Assembly (NCBI RefSeq): GCF_041102775.1
Contig: NZ_JBGCUO010000001.1
Coordinates: forward strand, 682,001 to 746,000
Direction: 5' to 3'
DNA: 64,000 nt
Origin: Alcanivorax sp. REN37
GTDB taxonomy: Bacteria; Pseudomonadota; Gammaproteobacteria; Pseudomonadales; Alcanivoracaceae
The translations under genes were made by a program, and so were the position numbers. The notes under the pieces were generated by a model. It saw only the letters and a list, made by a program, of their open reading frames with translations, had not been told where the DNA came from and ran no database searches. This document shows positions 26,249 to 35,055 of the stretch, piece by piece; positions within the stretch are counted from its first letter, which is position 1, and the number at the start of each line of letters is the position of its first letter.

Positions 26249-27541
26249 GTGAAACTAAAACCTCTCGCGTGGGCCATGACCTGGGGGCTGGCAGCTGTGC
26301 TGGCACAGCCCGCCGTCGCGTCGCTCGGCAATGCGCCCTCCAGCTATGGCTTGCTGCCCAGCGATGTCGGCTCGGCCCAGTCGCTGTCTATTTTCAACGA
26401 CCGCATCTCCGCGGTGTATTACAACCCCGCCAACTTGGTGCGTGATCGCCGCGGCGAACTCACCGGCGGCGTGTTCCATGCCGACCACGACCTGAAAACC
26501 AACGGCGACCGCATCATGAACACGCCGTCGCAGCAGCTGCAGCTGGGTCTCAAAACCGACCTGTCGAACCTGTCCACCCTCGATCACCCGCTGTACTTCG
26601 GCATGATGGTGGGCGTGGAAAAGTTCGCCAAAGAAATGATGGCGTTCAGCTCTAGCACCAGTAATTCGCCGCAGTATCTGACCTACGGCCGCCAGCCGCT
26701 GTTCCTGACCGCCGGCGTCGGCACCAGCGTGTGGCGCGGTATTGATGTGGGCTTCTCACTGCGCGTCACCCTGCACGCCAGCGCGACCCTGAACACCGAC
26801 ACCACCTTGGCCGGCCACACCTCTAACGAAGAGCTGGATGTGTCCGCCAAGCCGGTATTCCGCCCCATCGTCGGCCTTAATATCCGCTGGGGTGAAACCT
26901 TCTGCGGCAAGTCCGATTGCTGGATGGATAACCTCGAAACCGCCATCGCCTACCGCGCCTATTCCAATGCGCGCACCAAGGTGAATTCCAACGTGTCGGT
27001 GCCGGGCGTTATCGTGCCGCCGGGCCTGAATCTGGCCATCCAAACCTTCGATTCGTTCCAGCCGGAAATCACCACCCTCGGCGTCAAATACGACTTCGGC
27101 CAATTCCGCCTCGGCGTCACTGGTGAGTACCAAGCTTGGGGTCGCCTGCAGCGCGAGCTGCGCGACGACACCATCAAAGACCAGGCCCACGCCAACTTCC
27201 GCGACATCGTCATTCCCCGCGTCGGTGTGGAGTTTGATCTGGGCGATCACCTGACCTTCACCGCCGGCGTGGCCCACGAGCGCAGCCCGCTGGAAAGCAA
27301 GCGCACCGTTGGCGTGAACTACGTCGATGCCGACAAAACCGTATTTGGCCTCGGCCTCACCGCCGTGATTCCGAAGATGCCGATGCTGGCCTACCCCGTC
27401 CGCATGGACCTCGGCTACCAGCACCAGCGCATCGACAAGCGCACCTTTGAAGTGGTCGACGGCAATGGGCTCTATCTGGGCGACGCCAAAACCGAAGGCA
27501 GCGTCAACGTGTTCTCCACGTCCGTAACGCTGCGGTTCTGA
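26249..27541 (+). CDS. FadL/OmpP1-like outer membrane transport protein
   Basis: A 430-residue beta-barrel starting at GTG, eight bases after AAAGGAG. The signal peptide ends AQPAVA. The N-terminal NPANL motif in DRISAVYYNPANLVRDRRG matches the NPA signature of FadL hatch domains, and the last strand ends VTLRF. FadL relatives move long-chain fatty acids or other hydrophobic molecules across the outer membrane. It is followed after 22 bases by a giant lipoprotein and probably works with it. Confidence 0.78.
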   Translation: MKLKPLAWAMTWGLAAVLAQPAVASLGNAPSSYGLLPSDVGSAQSLSIFNDRISAVYYNPANLVRDRRGELTGGVFHADHDLKTNGDRIMNTPSQQLQLGLKTDLSNLSTLDHPLYFGMMVGVEKFAKEMMAFSSSTSNSPQYLTYGRQPLFLTAGVGTSVWRGIDVGFSLRVTLHASATLNTDTTLAGHTSNEELDVSAKPVFRPIVGLNIRWGETFCGKSDCWMDNLETAIAYRAYSNARTKVNSNVSVPGVIVPPGLNLAIQTFDSFQPEITTLGVKYDFGQFRLGVTGEYQAWGRLQRELRDDTIKDQAHANFRDIVIPRVGVEFDLGDHLTFTAGVAHERSPLESKRTVGVNYVDADKTVFGLGLTAVIPKMPMLAYPVRMDLGYQHQRIDKRTFEVVDGNGLYLGDAKTEGSVNVFSTSVTLRF

Positions 27542-27563
27542 TAACAACAAGGAGAGTGGCCTT

Positions 27564-30500
27564 ATGAAACGCCTGTTATTGGCCGCCTGCATTGTCAGCC
27601 TGACCGCCTGTGGCGGCGGCAAAGACGATGTCAAAAGCGGCTACGAAGATAAAATACGCGCATCCGGGCAGAGCCTGGTGTACTCCTTCCCGCTGGCCGA
27701 CCAAGTGGAAGTGCCCACGCCGTCGCCGGTGGTGCTGCGCTTCACCAGCGCCGTAACCGACCCCGCCACCGCCAACGTGCGTTTGCTGGATGCCAATGGC
27801 CAGCCGGTGGCCGCATCAATGACCAGCGTCGACGGCGACCGGGGGTTGATCCTGACGCCGGATACCCCGCTAAACCCGCTGGCTCACTACACTATTGATA
27901 TTCCCGAGCTGGCGCTGGCCGACGGCAAGTCTGCCGCCCGCAGCCTGCACTTCACCACCCGCGGCCTGCACCAAGGCCCGGCGGCCAGCGTCGGGGCCGA
28001 CACCTTTGACGTACTGCGTCGCTTCCCCGATGGCCAAACCTTGCCGGTGGCAGATCTTTCCAGCCTGCGCCTGCAACTGAGCCAGCCGCTGGACCGCAAC
28101 ACCGTCAAATACGGTGACGCTGCCGACAGCACCATCTCCTTGGTGGACGCCAACGGCCAGTTGGTGCCGGCACGGGTGCTGGTGGGCGACAGCTACCTCA
28201 CCATTGACCCCGTTAACGACATGGTCGGCGGCGCCCAGTACACCCTTAAAATCGCCACCGGCAGCACCGGCCTTAAGAGCAGCCGCGGCCTAACCCTGCC
28301 GGCCACCGGCATGGGCGCCAACGCTTGGAGCTGGAGCTTCACCCCGGAAGACACCCGTCCGCCGGCCAGCACCAAGAACCCCAACCGTGATCGCGCACGC
28401 ATGGTGCAGATCATCGACGACACGCCCATGGACAGCCCGCTGACCGGCAAGCGCGTCAACCTGGTGCCCATGTATTCGGTACTGCTGGGTACCGAAGGCT
28501 CCGCTAATCCGGCCACGCCACAAGCGTCCGGCTACTTGGCAGCCGAGCTGGCCCACATCCCCGAGCACGACGAAACCACGCCGCTGCGTATCGACCGTGG
28601 TTCGCTGATCAAAGCCAGCAGCCTGCCGATTTACATTGGCGGCGAAGTGCCGGCCGGGTTTAGCTCTGGGGAGGTGTACATGGAGTTCCTGTCAGACGCC
28701 ACCGGCTACCTGATCGAGAACCCCTACAGCACCAACCCAGAAGCGCCGAAGCTGGTGCGGCTGATGATGGACATGGGCATTTCCGCCGAAGGCGATATTG
28801 CCAACGGCAGCGTCACCCAAACCCTGCTGCACATCGAGCTGGTCGGCACCGCCCTGGTGGAAGACGGCCTGATGACGCTGAACGCCGTGGGCGTGGTGCA
28901 GCCGAACATCCTCGGCACCGAGCGTGCCACCGCCGTGCTGAGCTTCTATATGCAGGGGCTGGATGACCAAGTGAATGCGCCGGTGCCGCCGGTGGATAAC
29001 AGCGCAATGTCACTGGTGAGCATGACCATTGGCTGGGACGATGCGACCCAACTGGACAAAACACCGTTCCTGAAAGCTAACGAACCCATCATCCTGAACT
29101 TCAGCCGCACCATCGACCCAGACAGCATTGATGGCACTGTGAGCTTGGTGAAACAAGAAAACGGTAGTGAGATTCCCGTGCCGGTTACGGTATACGCCGA
29201 CGGTGCCGCATTAGTCATTAAACCGGAGTCACTGCTGGAAAGCCCCACGGAAACCGGAACCCCCTTCAACTACCGCCTGCGTGTACAGGGCGATATTCGT
29301 GGCACCCTGGGCAATGAGTGGGCCGGGGTGGTAGATGAGGTGATTAATTTTAAGGAGTTGGTTAATAAACGCCAAGGATACAAGCTAGGCTTCTTTGGTT
29401 TGCAGCCAAACGGAAATCCAGTAGATGTCCAAAAAAAGTCAGTATATATTTTGGGGATTTATCCCGGATTTCCATGTGCTCTTAATACTGATTCGAGGAA
29501 TCTTCAGCCCGCTCCTGGACAGCAGATGGTCGCTGGTAGGTGCTTAGGAGGAATGCAGCCGCATGCAAATGACGATTTAGGAGCTTTGGCTCCTCTAGAG
29601 GCAGATGACTTGCTTCCAGTGCCTGAGATGCCGTCTAACAGACCTATCGTAGTGGTTTTTTCTAAACAGATTGATGAAGCAAGTTTGTTCGATACGAATG
29701 GAGCCGCTAAGACCTTTTCAGTGTATGAAGTGGACCCAGTCCAACCTGATGTAATGGATGAGCGTGTCGATGGGACCGTCGAGTTGCATGGAGATACACT
29801 GAAATTTTACCCTAATACGCCGTGGTTGGAAGGTAAGCTATACGCATACAAGTTAAGTTCTAATGGTGGTGTCTCCACCCAGACAACCAACTGTGATGCT
29901 AATCAAGCCGGGGCAAGTTTGTGCGACTTAGACGGATTGCCGCTGGCGACGCAGATGCTGGCAGAGGTGTCTACCCATTATAAGAGCAACTTTCAGAATA
30001 ACCTTCCTTCTGTATTTAATGACTATTTCATTTGGGAGGAGAGTGCGCCCTCCTACACTAGTGGTGGTCCGGACTTGATTCAATACTTTAGAGGAGGTGC
30101 GGCTAGTAAGAATGTTTTGCAGCTGCTGAGGCTTTCCAATGTGGTGGATAAAAATAAAAATTTAATGAACGACAGCTCGCCAACCATTATGAGTGGGCTG
30201 GGAGGGGGGGTGTCTTATAATACGGCAATTCTCTACGACTATGCGATGAGCGAGAACTCGGAAGTAGTCTGGGAAAGCGACAGTAGTACATCAGGTCTTA
30301 TGGACTCAGCCTACGGCGATACGGCTATCGATCCTAATGGGCTAAAGCCTCCTGCTAATAGTGCTAAAATTCTCTCCACATTTTATGGGTGGCGCGATCT
30401 TGATGACTTTTCCAATCCCCTCCTTGTAACAACAGGAAGTGGCGGTGCGACAGCTGGGGCAAATGTTGGCTGTGGTTTTGATAGTTATCCAGATTTCTCA

Positions 30501-31133
30501 GTTCAGAGTGGTCCGAACGGAAATTGTGCCGTTGCGGGAGTAGGTGATGGCTTTCCTCTTAAGTGTAGCTGGGCCGTGCCGTCAGAGTGTCCCAAAGATA
30601 AGTTTACATATCTTAGTGGAGCGCTCTTTGCGGAAGTCACTACTGATCTAGCGCCCGATGGATCGCTAAAAGTATTGATACACCCTGGGCACATAGTTAC
30701 CACTTCATTCCAGACCTTCACCAAGGTCCCGACGGCAGGTAGGCACAATATTATAGACTCGGGGTTTCAAGTGATGAGAATGAGGTATGGCAATGATATG
30801 AGTCCTATACCTGCATTCATAAGTGAAAGCCCGTTGGGGCCTGTTCTTAAGACGCGGGTAAACTTGTATCTGGACGCGCCTTGGTTGAAGACGGATGTTG
30901 TAAATAATAAGAAGCTGTTAGCGGTAATGCATCACAATTTTTATAGTTATAAGGTGACGATGGAGTTGTCAGGTGGTGTACAATTTCTAAATGATGGGCG
31001 GATGGTTATTGAGCAGAGAAATGATAATGACATTGCCTTTTCTCTAATGGCAAATGCTCCGCGCACTTTGGTGGAGCTAATGGTGCCGAAGGGAGGCACT
31101 TTTATTCAGTATATATCGGAGTCCATAAAGTAG
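27564..31133 (+). CDS. large lipoprotein with Ig-like (SbsA-type) domains, compositionally chimeric
   Basis: An 1189-residue lipoprotein (lipobox LTAC, Cys16). Several Ig-like modules are suggested by repeated segments such as PSPVVLRFTSAVTDPATANVRLLDANGQPV, LRLQLSQPLDRNTV and PIILNFSRTIDPDSIDGTVSLVKQENGS. Such proteins pair with the FadL-like porin directly upstream. The first ~590 codons have the GC-rich codon use of the host; from about base 29340 to the end the gene becomes AT-rich with different codon choice while the frame stays open. This suggests a recombinational replacement of the 3' half. The ligand is unknown. Confidence 0.75.
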   Translation: MKRLLLAACIVSLTACGGGKDDVKSGYEDKIRASGQSLVYSFPLADQVEVPTPSPVVLRFTSAVTDPATANVRLLDANGQPVAASMTSVDGDRGLILTPDTPLNPLAHYTIDIPELALADGKSAARSLHFTTRGLHQGPAASVGADTFDVLRRFPDGQTLPVADLSSLRLQLSQPLDRNTVKYGDAADSTISLVDANGQLVPARVLVGDSYLTIDPVNDMVGGAQYTLKIATGSTGLKSSRGLTLPATGMGANAWSWSFTPEDTRPPASTKNPNRDRARMVQIIDDTPMDSPLTGKRVNLVPMYSVLLGTEGSANPATPQASGYLAAELAHIPEHDETTPLRIDRGSLIKASSLPIYIGGEVPAGFSSGEVYMEFLSDATGYLIENPYSTNPEAPKLVRLMMDMGISAEGDIANGSVTQTLLHIELVGTALVEDGLMTLNAVGVVQPNILGTERATAVLSFYMQGLDDQVNAPVPPVDNSAMSLVSMTIGWDDATQLDKTPFLKANEPIILNFSRTIDPDSIDGTVSLVKQENGSEIPVPVTVYADGAALVIKPESLLESPTETGTPFNYRLRVQGDIRGTLGNEWAGVVDEVINFKELVNKRQGYKLGFFGLQPNGNPVDVQKKSVYILGIYPGFPCALNTDSRNLQPAPGQQMVAGRCLGGMQPHANDDLGALAPLEADDLLPVPEMPSNRPIVVVFSKQIDEASLFDTNGAAKTFSVYEVDPVQPDVMDERVDGTVELHGDTLKFYPNTPWLEGKLYAYKLSSNGGVSTQTTNCDANQAGASLCDLDGLPLATQMLAEVSTHYKSNFQNNLPSVFNDYFIWEESAPSYTSGGPDLIQYFRGGAASKNVLQLLRLSNVVDKNKNLMNDSSPTIMSGLGGGVSYNTAILYDYAMSENSEVVWESDSSTSGLMDSAYGDTAIDPNGLKPPANSAKILSTFYGWRDLDDFSNPLLVTTGSGGATAGANVGCGFDSYPDFSVQSGPNGNCAVAGVGDGFPLKCSWAVPSECPKDKFTYLSGALFAEVTTDLAPDGSLKVLIHPGHIVTTSFQTFTKVPTAGRHNIIDSGFQVMRMRYGNDMSPIPAFISESPLGPVLKTRVNLYLDAPWLKTDVVNNKKLLAVMHHNFYSYKVTMELSGGVQFLNDGRMVIEQRNDNDIAFSLMANAPRTLVELMVPKGGTFIQYISESIK

Positions 31134-31146
31134 TTTAGTTTGGTCT

Positions 31147-31177
31147 GCGCCAAGGTGCATGGATTGCACCTTGGCGC
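31147..31177. terminator. hairpin between convergent genes
   Basis: Thirteen-base perfect arms GCGCCAAGGTGCA and TGCACCTTGGCGC flank a five-base loop just after the lipoprotein stop. It lacks a proper T-run on either strand, so termination may be partial or Rho-assisted. Confidence 0.55.
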
Positions 31178-31212
31178 TACCCTACAAGGTTAGCTTTTTG
31201 CAGGGATGGCAT

Positions 31213-31986
31213 CTATGGGTACTGGCGATATAAAGTTTCTCCGTGTTTACTGAGGATTCTTATTTCTGCTCTGCCCATTTCTTTATAGGACTCTAGTGCG
31301 AGCAGGTCGTTTGTTGTCTCCCCCAAAAGATATCCGTTTACAGATATTATTATGTCTCCCGGCTCTGCTCCCCATTCTTTCAAAATCTTTGGATAAAATC
31401 GGCTCCCTATTACGTACCCTGATGGGGCATCACTTTGTACTGGTGTCAAATCATGCATTTTTATGAGCGTTTCTCGAGGGGTTTCATGCTGTGATGTTTG
31501 GAGATTTACTGATGGGGGTTCTAGTGGCTCTAAATGTGGTGCGTCTAGGCTGTCTAAGCGTGCCGTGAGCAAGCATCCCGAGCTGAAAATTATAACTTCT
31601 CTAACGCCGATTTTTTTGACTCTGCCCATAGCTAGTATAGTATCGCCCTCCTTAAATCTTAATGTTCCTATATTTGCGAGGTTGATAGCGGCGGATGAGG
31701 ATTTGGAAGCGTTGTCGTGGAATATGGCTGTCACAGTATAGTTTGACGAATCTCTGCTGATGGGGCTGGCGTCCAGGTCGCAGTCGGAGTCATGAAGAGT
31801 GGAGTGATGAGCTGCGACTTCGTTAGATGAAGCAGAGTCGATAGAGATTTCAGCCTTCTTCTGCTGAGGTGAAATTGAGTGAGGCGCAGGTGAGGGAGGA
31901 GCTGAGGGGACTAGCGCGATATAGGCCACTCCCAATGCTACTGTGGCCAGTACTGAAGTGTAAGCTGCCCTGATTAGCGCGATCAT
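31213..31986 (-). CDS. stand-alone GspC-like protein with PDZ domain
   Basis: A 257-residue bitopic protein with one N-terminal membrane helix (AYTSVLATVALGVAYIALV) and a Pro/Ser-rich linker. A homology-region domain follows (YTVTAIFHDNASKSSSAAINLANIGTLRFKEGDTILAMGRVKKIG...IIFSSGCLLTARL), then a C-terminal PDZ-type fold (GYVIGSRFYPKILKEWGAEPGDIIISVNGYLL). This is the layout of type II secretion GspC. No other gsp gene is in the window, and the gene is AT-rich, pointing to an acquired or relocated copy. It may be an adaptor for an alternative substrate. Confidence 0.6.
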   Translation of the reverse strand: MIALIRAAYTSVLATVALGVAYIALVPSAPPSPAPHSISPQQKKAEISIDSASSNEVAAHHSTLHDSDCDLDASPISRDSSNYTVTAIFHDNASKSSSAAINLANIGTLRFKEGDTILAMGRVKKIGVREVIIFSSGCLLTARLDSLDAPHLEPLEPPSVNLQTSQHETPRETLIKMHDLTPVQSDAPSGYVIGSRFYPKILKEWGAEPGDIIISVNGYLLGETTNDLLALESYKEMGRAEIRILSKHGETLYRQYP

Positions 31987-32003
31987 AGTTATTGCTCGGA
32001 CTG

Positions 32004-32035
32004 AAAAGCACCGCCAGAAACAGCGGTGCTTATTT
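32004..32035 (-). terminator. intrinsic terminator of the upstream minus-strand gene
   Basis: Arms AAGCACCGC and GCGGTGCTT enclose an eight-base loop, and the minus strand continues into TTTT. It lies 22 bases after the stop of the secreted protein gene at 32057 and would separate it from the GspC-like gene. Confidence 0.75.
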
Positions 32036-32056
32036 GCCCAGAGGTGCTAGGAAGGG

Positions 32057-32617
32057 TTAGAGGTGTTCGCCGCACGCAATCCGAGAAAGGGCACCGGTGA
32101 ATGTTACTGACCCACCGAAGTTGCCGCTAATTCCGCCGGGGTTGACGTCTACGACTTTCGGCAAAGTGATCGTTTTTCCATCGCAGGCGAAGTTGTCTCC
32201 TGCAGCTGGACTGCCGAATAGCTCCACGACTCCACCCGCGATAGGAGAGATCCCGCTGGGCGTAAAGAGCAGAACGGAGTACGGCATGCTAGTGCCGGTA
32301 TTAATGTTCCCAGTACCACTATTGATGCCACTCAGAGTGCTAGTCCAAGGGAACCCGCCCAAGAAAAGCGCTGCACACGTGCTATCGCCCGGGTTTGCGC
32401 CAGCAGCAGTTATTTCAACGACATTGCCATCGCAGTCAGCCTTCACCGACATGTTGAGCCAGCAGTTCACCGCTGATCCACCAAGGTCTAGAGAGGTCTC
32501 GCCTTTGTATACACATGCTACATACGGCGGAGCCATAGCACTCGCAGTAGACGCTACCCCAGCCAAGGCCACTGCTGCAGCCACCCCAGTCAAACCCGTC
32601 AGAAGTTTCTTTTTCAT
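32057..32617 (-). CDS. secreted protein, possibly PraB-like (alkane oxidation activator family)
   Basis: A 186-residue exported protein with a clear signal peptide (MKKKLLTGLTGVAAAVALAGVASTASA). The mature part is small-residue and Gly/Ser/Thr rich with five Cys; VNCWLNMSVKADCDGNVVEITAAGANPGDSTCAALFLGGFPWTS is the most distinctive stretch. The pattern of N-terminal Cys, a TCxxL...PW block and a Gly-rich beta C-terminus recalls PraB-type secreted proteins that aid growth on alkanes. The match is from memory of the family pattern and is uncertain. The ribosome site GGAGCAACACC is good. Confidence 0.5.
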   Translation of the reverse strand: MKKKLLTGLTGVAAAVALAGVASTASAMAPPYVACVYKGETSLDLGGSAVNCWLNMSVKADCDGNVVEITAAGANPGDSTCAALFLGGFPWTSTLSGINSGTGNINTGTSMPYSVLLFTPSGISPIAGGVVELFGSPAAGDNFACDGKTITLPKVVDVNPGGISGNFGGSVTFTGALSRIACGEHL

Positions 32618-33143
32618 GGTGTTGCTCCTTTCCCATCATGGGAGTTGAAGAACATTTTTTTGAGAGTCAAAGAGCGTTTCGAGCTTCTCTCTGAAGTCGT
32701 GCCACGCTCTCATCGTCGATGCCGACACCTTCCTGGCCTCGACCCTGTCCGGCTTCACTGCCCCAAGCGCCGGACACATTCAGGCTACCCAGCTTGGCGA
32801 CCGGCCAACAAGCGATCTGCTCCCGTAAAACCCGACGATGTTTTTTGAACCTGCCACTACAATCGCTTACGTTGTAGCGACGTCGTTTCGATGTAAGAAA
32901 AAAACTATTGAGCGGTCGACAGGAAATCCTGCTTTTCTCAAAGTTCATGCCGACTTCCCGAAAAAATGTGCCATGATCGAGGACATATATTTATGGTGAT
33001 CAATGTGTTTCAGCCCGTCGTCGCAAACGTCTGGCTCGTATTGCAGCAGTTCGCAGGTGGGGCGGCGAGTAGCCGATGGGAATGATAAGTCAGTCACTTT
33101 TTTACGGCAGAAAAGGCGCCTGTTACCAACCGAAACACTGTAA

Positions 33144-33157
33144 TTGATCTGCATCAA
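33144..33157. promoter_or_regulatory. FNR/Anr-type binding site
   Basis: TTGAT-CTGC-ATCAA is an exact dyad of the FNR/Anr/Dnr consensus. Its position about 105 bases upstream of the RAYT-like start, on the proper side of an AT-rich leader, would allow oxygen- or NO-responsive control. Binding is inferred from the consensus alone. Confidence 0.6.
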
Positions 33158-33221
33158 TTTATGGCTGCAGGACGCAGCCTGAAAATAAAAATAAAGACAC
33201 GACACCTCAAGAGGAGAGCGA

Positions 33222-33241
33222 GACCTGTCCGGGGGCAGGTC
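33222..33241 (+). promoter_or_regulatory. small hairpin just upstream of the RAYT-like start
   Basis: Arms GACCTG and CAGGTC enclose a G-rich eight-base loop (TCCGGGGG), 20 bases before the ATG at 33262. It could be a REP-like hairpin recognised by the RAYT protein itself or a translational control element. Confidence 0.4.
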
Positions 33242-33261
33242 CAGACGAAATGGAGAGCACC

Positions 33262-33852
33262 ATGCCAAGGGAACGACGGCAATTTTCAGCGAGCTATAGC
33301 CACTACATCCACAATGTCAGCCGCCCACACCGGCAGCTGTTCGAAGAAGATATCGACTACCGCGCCTTTCTGCGCACCCTCGGCACCCTGCGCCAGGAAT
33401 ACCGCATCGACCTTTGCGGCTGGTGCTTGCTGCCCACCGAAATGCACCTGGTCATCCAGCTGCCCGATCCCGCGGAACTCAGCGTCATCATGAAGCGCTT
33501 GAGCACCCTTTATACCGGCTACGTCAACCGCAAACGCCGCCAAACCGGCAGCCTCTGGCACGGCCGCTACCGATACCAAAACCTCGACACACCGCTAGAG
33601 CACCTCTACCGCATCGCCGCCATCGAATCCCTCCCGACGCGCCGCGGCCACACCCACGGCCCCCACCAATACATCTGGAGCAGCTACCGCGAACGCACCA
33701 ACCTAGTCATCGGCAAAGCCCTCTGCCGCGACGACGCCTTCTCCGCCATGGCCCCCAGCGCCGAAGAACGCAGAGAACTGTGGCGAAATATGGTGGCGGG
33801 CACGTTGTCGGTGGAGGAGAGGGAGAGGATGGCGGCGAGGGTGGGGCGTTAG
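33262..33852 (+). CDS. REP-associated tyrosine transposase (RAYT)-like protein lacking catalytic residues
   Basis: A 196-residue Y1-transposase-fold protein. The framework is clear: MPRERRQF at the start, CGWCLLPTEMHLVIQL, IMKRLSTLYTGYVNRKRRQTGSLWHGRYRYQNL and QYIWSSYRERT. In active relatives the metal-binding motif is HUH (NHxHLL) and the nucleophile is the Tyr in YIxLNPVRA. Here the first position is E60-M61-H62, and the nucleophile region reads AAIESLPTR with Ala120 in place of Tyr. The protein is therefore probably unable to cut DNA and may have been kept as a DNA/RNA-binding protein. A longer start at 33250 is possible. Confidence 0.72.
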   Translation: MPRERRQFSASYSHYIHNVSRPHRQLFEEDIDYRAFLRTLGTLRQEYRIDLCGWCLLPTEMHLVIQLPDPAELSVIMKRLSTLYTGYVNRKRRQTGSLWHGRYRYQNLDTPLEHLYRIAAIESLPTRRGHTHGPHQYIWSSYRERTNLVIGKALCRDDAFSAMAPSAEERRELWRNMVAGTLSVEERERMAARVGR

Positions 33853-33972
33853 GAGTGCGCGCGGGAGTTAATGATGCACTCCAGAGTTGGTGCCGCTTAG
33901 GTATAGCTCATCGGGCTGATGGGACTGATTTGAATTTGTAGGTGTAAAGAAAATAAATTTTTTGGAGGTATT

Positions 33973-35055
33973 ATGGAAACGGATAAACAGAGCAGTGCCG
34001 TGAAAAGATCATTAGCCGATCTGATATCGGAGAGTTCTGTGATTTTGCCAGGAGTGATGTTTTTTATATCGGCTTTATTTGGAGCAGCCATACTACGTAG
34101 TTATTTTACACTGCTAGGGCAAGGGGATTTATTGGTAAGCTCTTTGAGAAACCCAGCCTTGCTAATCGCTTTAGGGTTGGCAGGGGCACTGGTAATCGTC
34201 TCTTTGCTAGCGTTTACGTTGGCGCTGCCGTTGCTTTTTCGCGCTGCTTTTAATTTTATTCCATCTGATAAGAGAGGCCGGCCTGCTGCAGCTATGGATG
34301 CGGCGGCTATATTTTCATTGATCGTTGTTATAGTGACGTTGGGTCACCAAGGCTTAGAGGTTTTTCTGGGTCTTGCTATTCTTATTTTATCGTTAGTAAT
34401 CATTGCTAGAGAGTTTGTTTGGTTGAAGTCTAGTGTTGGAGGGGGGCTTAGGATTATTTTTATTGTTATTTTTACATTTGCAGCACTTTTATTCGCATAC
34501 CCCTTGTCCCAGTGGCTAATGAGAGCAGGGTTGGTTTGCCATAGCAAGTTTTTATTTGGGCTGGCAATGATTATGCTCGTCTTAATTCCTATAGTTTCAT
34601 CTTTCTTGTACACGATTCGTTTGAATGAAAATGAGGGAAGATCAGCTTTGGGTGTACTCTTTCTTTCTTTTTTCATACCTGCGGTGATGGTTACTACAGG
34701 AGCGCTAGGGCCGCTGCTTCCAGTAACGGTAGCTGGCCTGCTGAAAGTGTCTCCTGGGACAGTGGAGTACTTAGTGAAGGAAAGCGACTATCCCAGAAGT
34801 GTAATGCTGGAAAACGGATTTAGTACGGAGGTGGTTAGCCCGAGTCACTACGTGCTGACAGCCTTCTCACCTTACTGGGTGGCGGATGTCGGTATCCTCT
34901 GTCCGAAAGAGTTCGAGCTCCACAAGCTTAGTGGCGGTGAAGTAGAGCTCGCAGCTTGTCTTAGTGTTGTAGATACGTCCATTTTTAGCCCGGCCAGTAT
35001 GAAAGCAGTGCTCGGTCGGAAGCCTGACCCTGTCCACTCGGATGATAATGGGTAG
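33973..35055 (+). CDS. orphan multi-spanning membrane protein
   Basis: A 360-residue protein with about seven hydrophobic helices between residues 20 and 260 and a ~95-residue C-terminal soluble part with two Cys (ILCPKEFELHK, ELAACLSVVD). ATG 33973 follows TTTGGAGGT. The gene is strongly AT-rich relative to the chromosome, indicating recent acquisition. No family is recognised and it has no operon partner. Confidence 0.6.
   Translation: METDKQSSAVKRSLADLISESSVILPGVMFFISALFGAAILRSYFTLLGQGDLLVSSLRNPALLIALGLAGALVIVSLLAFTLALPLLFRAAFNFIPSDKRGRPAAAMDAAAIFSLIVVIVTLGHQGLEVFLGLAILILSLVIIAREFVWLKSSVGGGLRIIFIVIFTFAALLFAYPLSQWLMRAGLVCHSKFLFGLAMIMLVLIPIVSSFLYTIRLNENEGRSALGVLFLSFFIPAVMVTTGALGPLLPVTVAGLLKVSPGTVEYLVKESDYPRSVMLENGFSTEVVSPSHYVLTAFSPYWVADVGILCPKEFELHKLSGGEVELAACLSVVDTSIFSPASMKAVLGRKPDPVHSDDNG

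Larger units (their letters stand above)
32618..33261. other. intergenic stretch with a perfect FNR/Anr-type box
   Basis: About 640 bases. The minus-strand frame 32667-32948 has no recognisable domain and may be a gene remnant. At 33144-33157 lies TTGATCTGCATCAA, a perfect match to the FNR/Anr half-sites TTGAT-N4-ATCAA, about 105 bases before the RAYT-like gene. A short hairpin follows at 33222. Confidence 0.55.

Noticed and set aside
32667-32948. 93-codon minus-strand frame as a gene
   Set aside because: There is no ribosome site or recognised domain, and it overlaps the likely promoter region of a divergent gene; it was kept only as a possible remnant.
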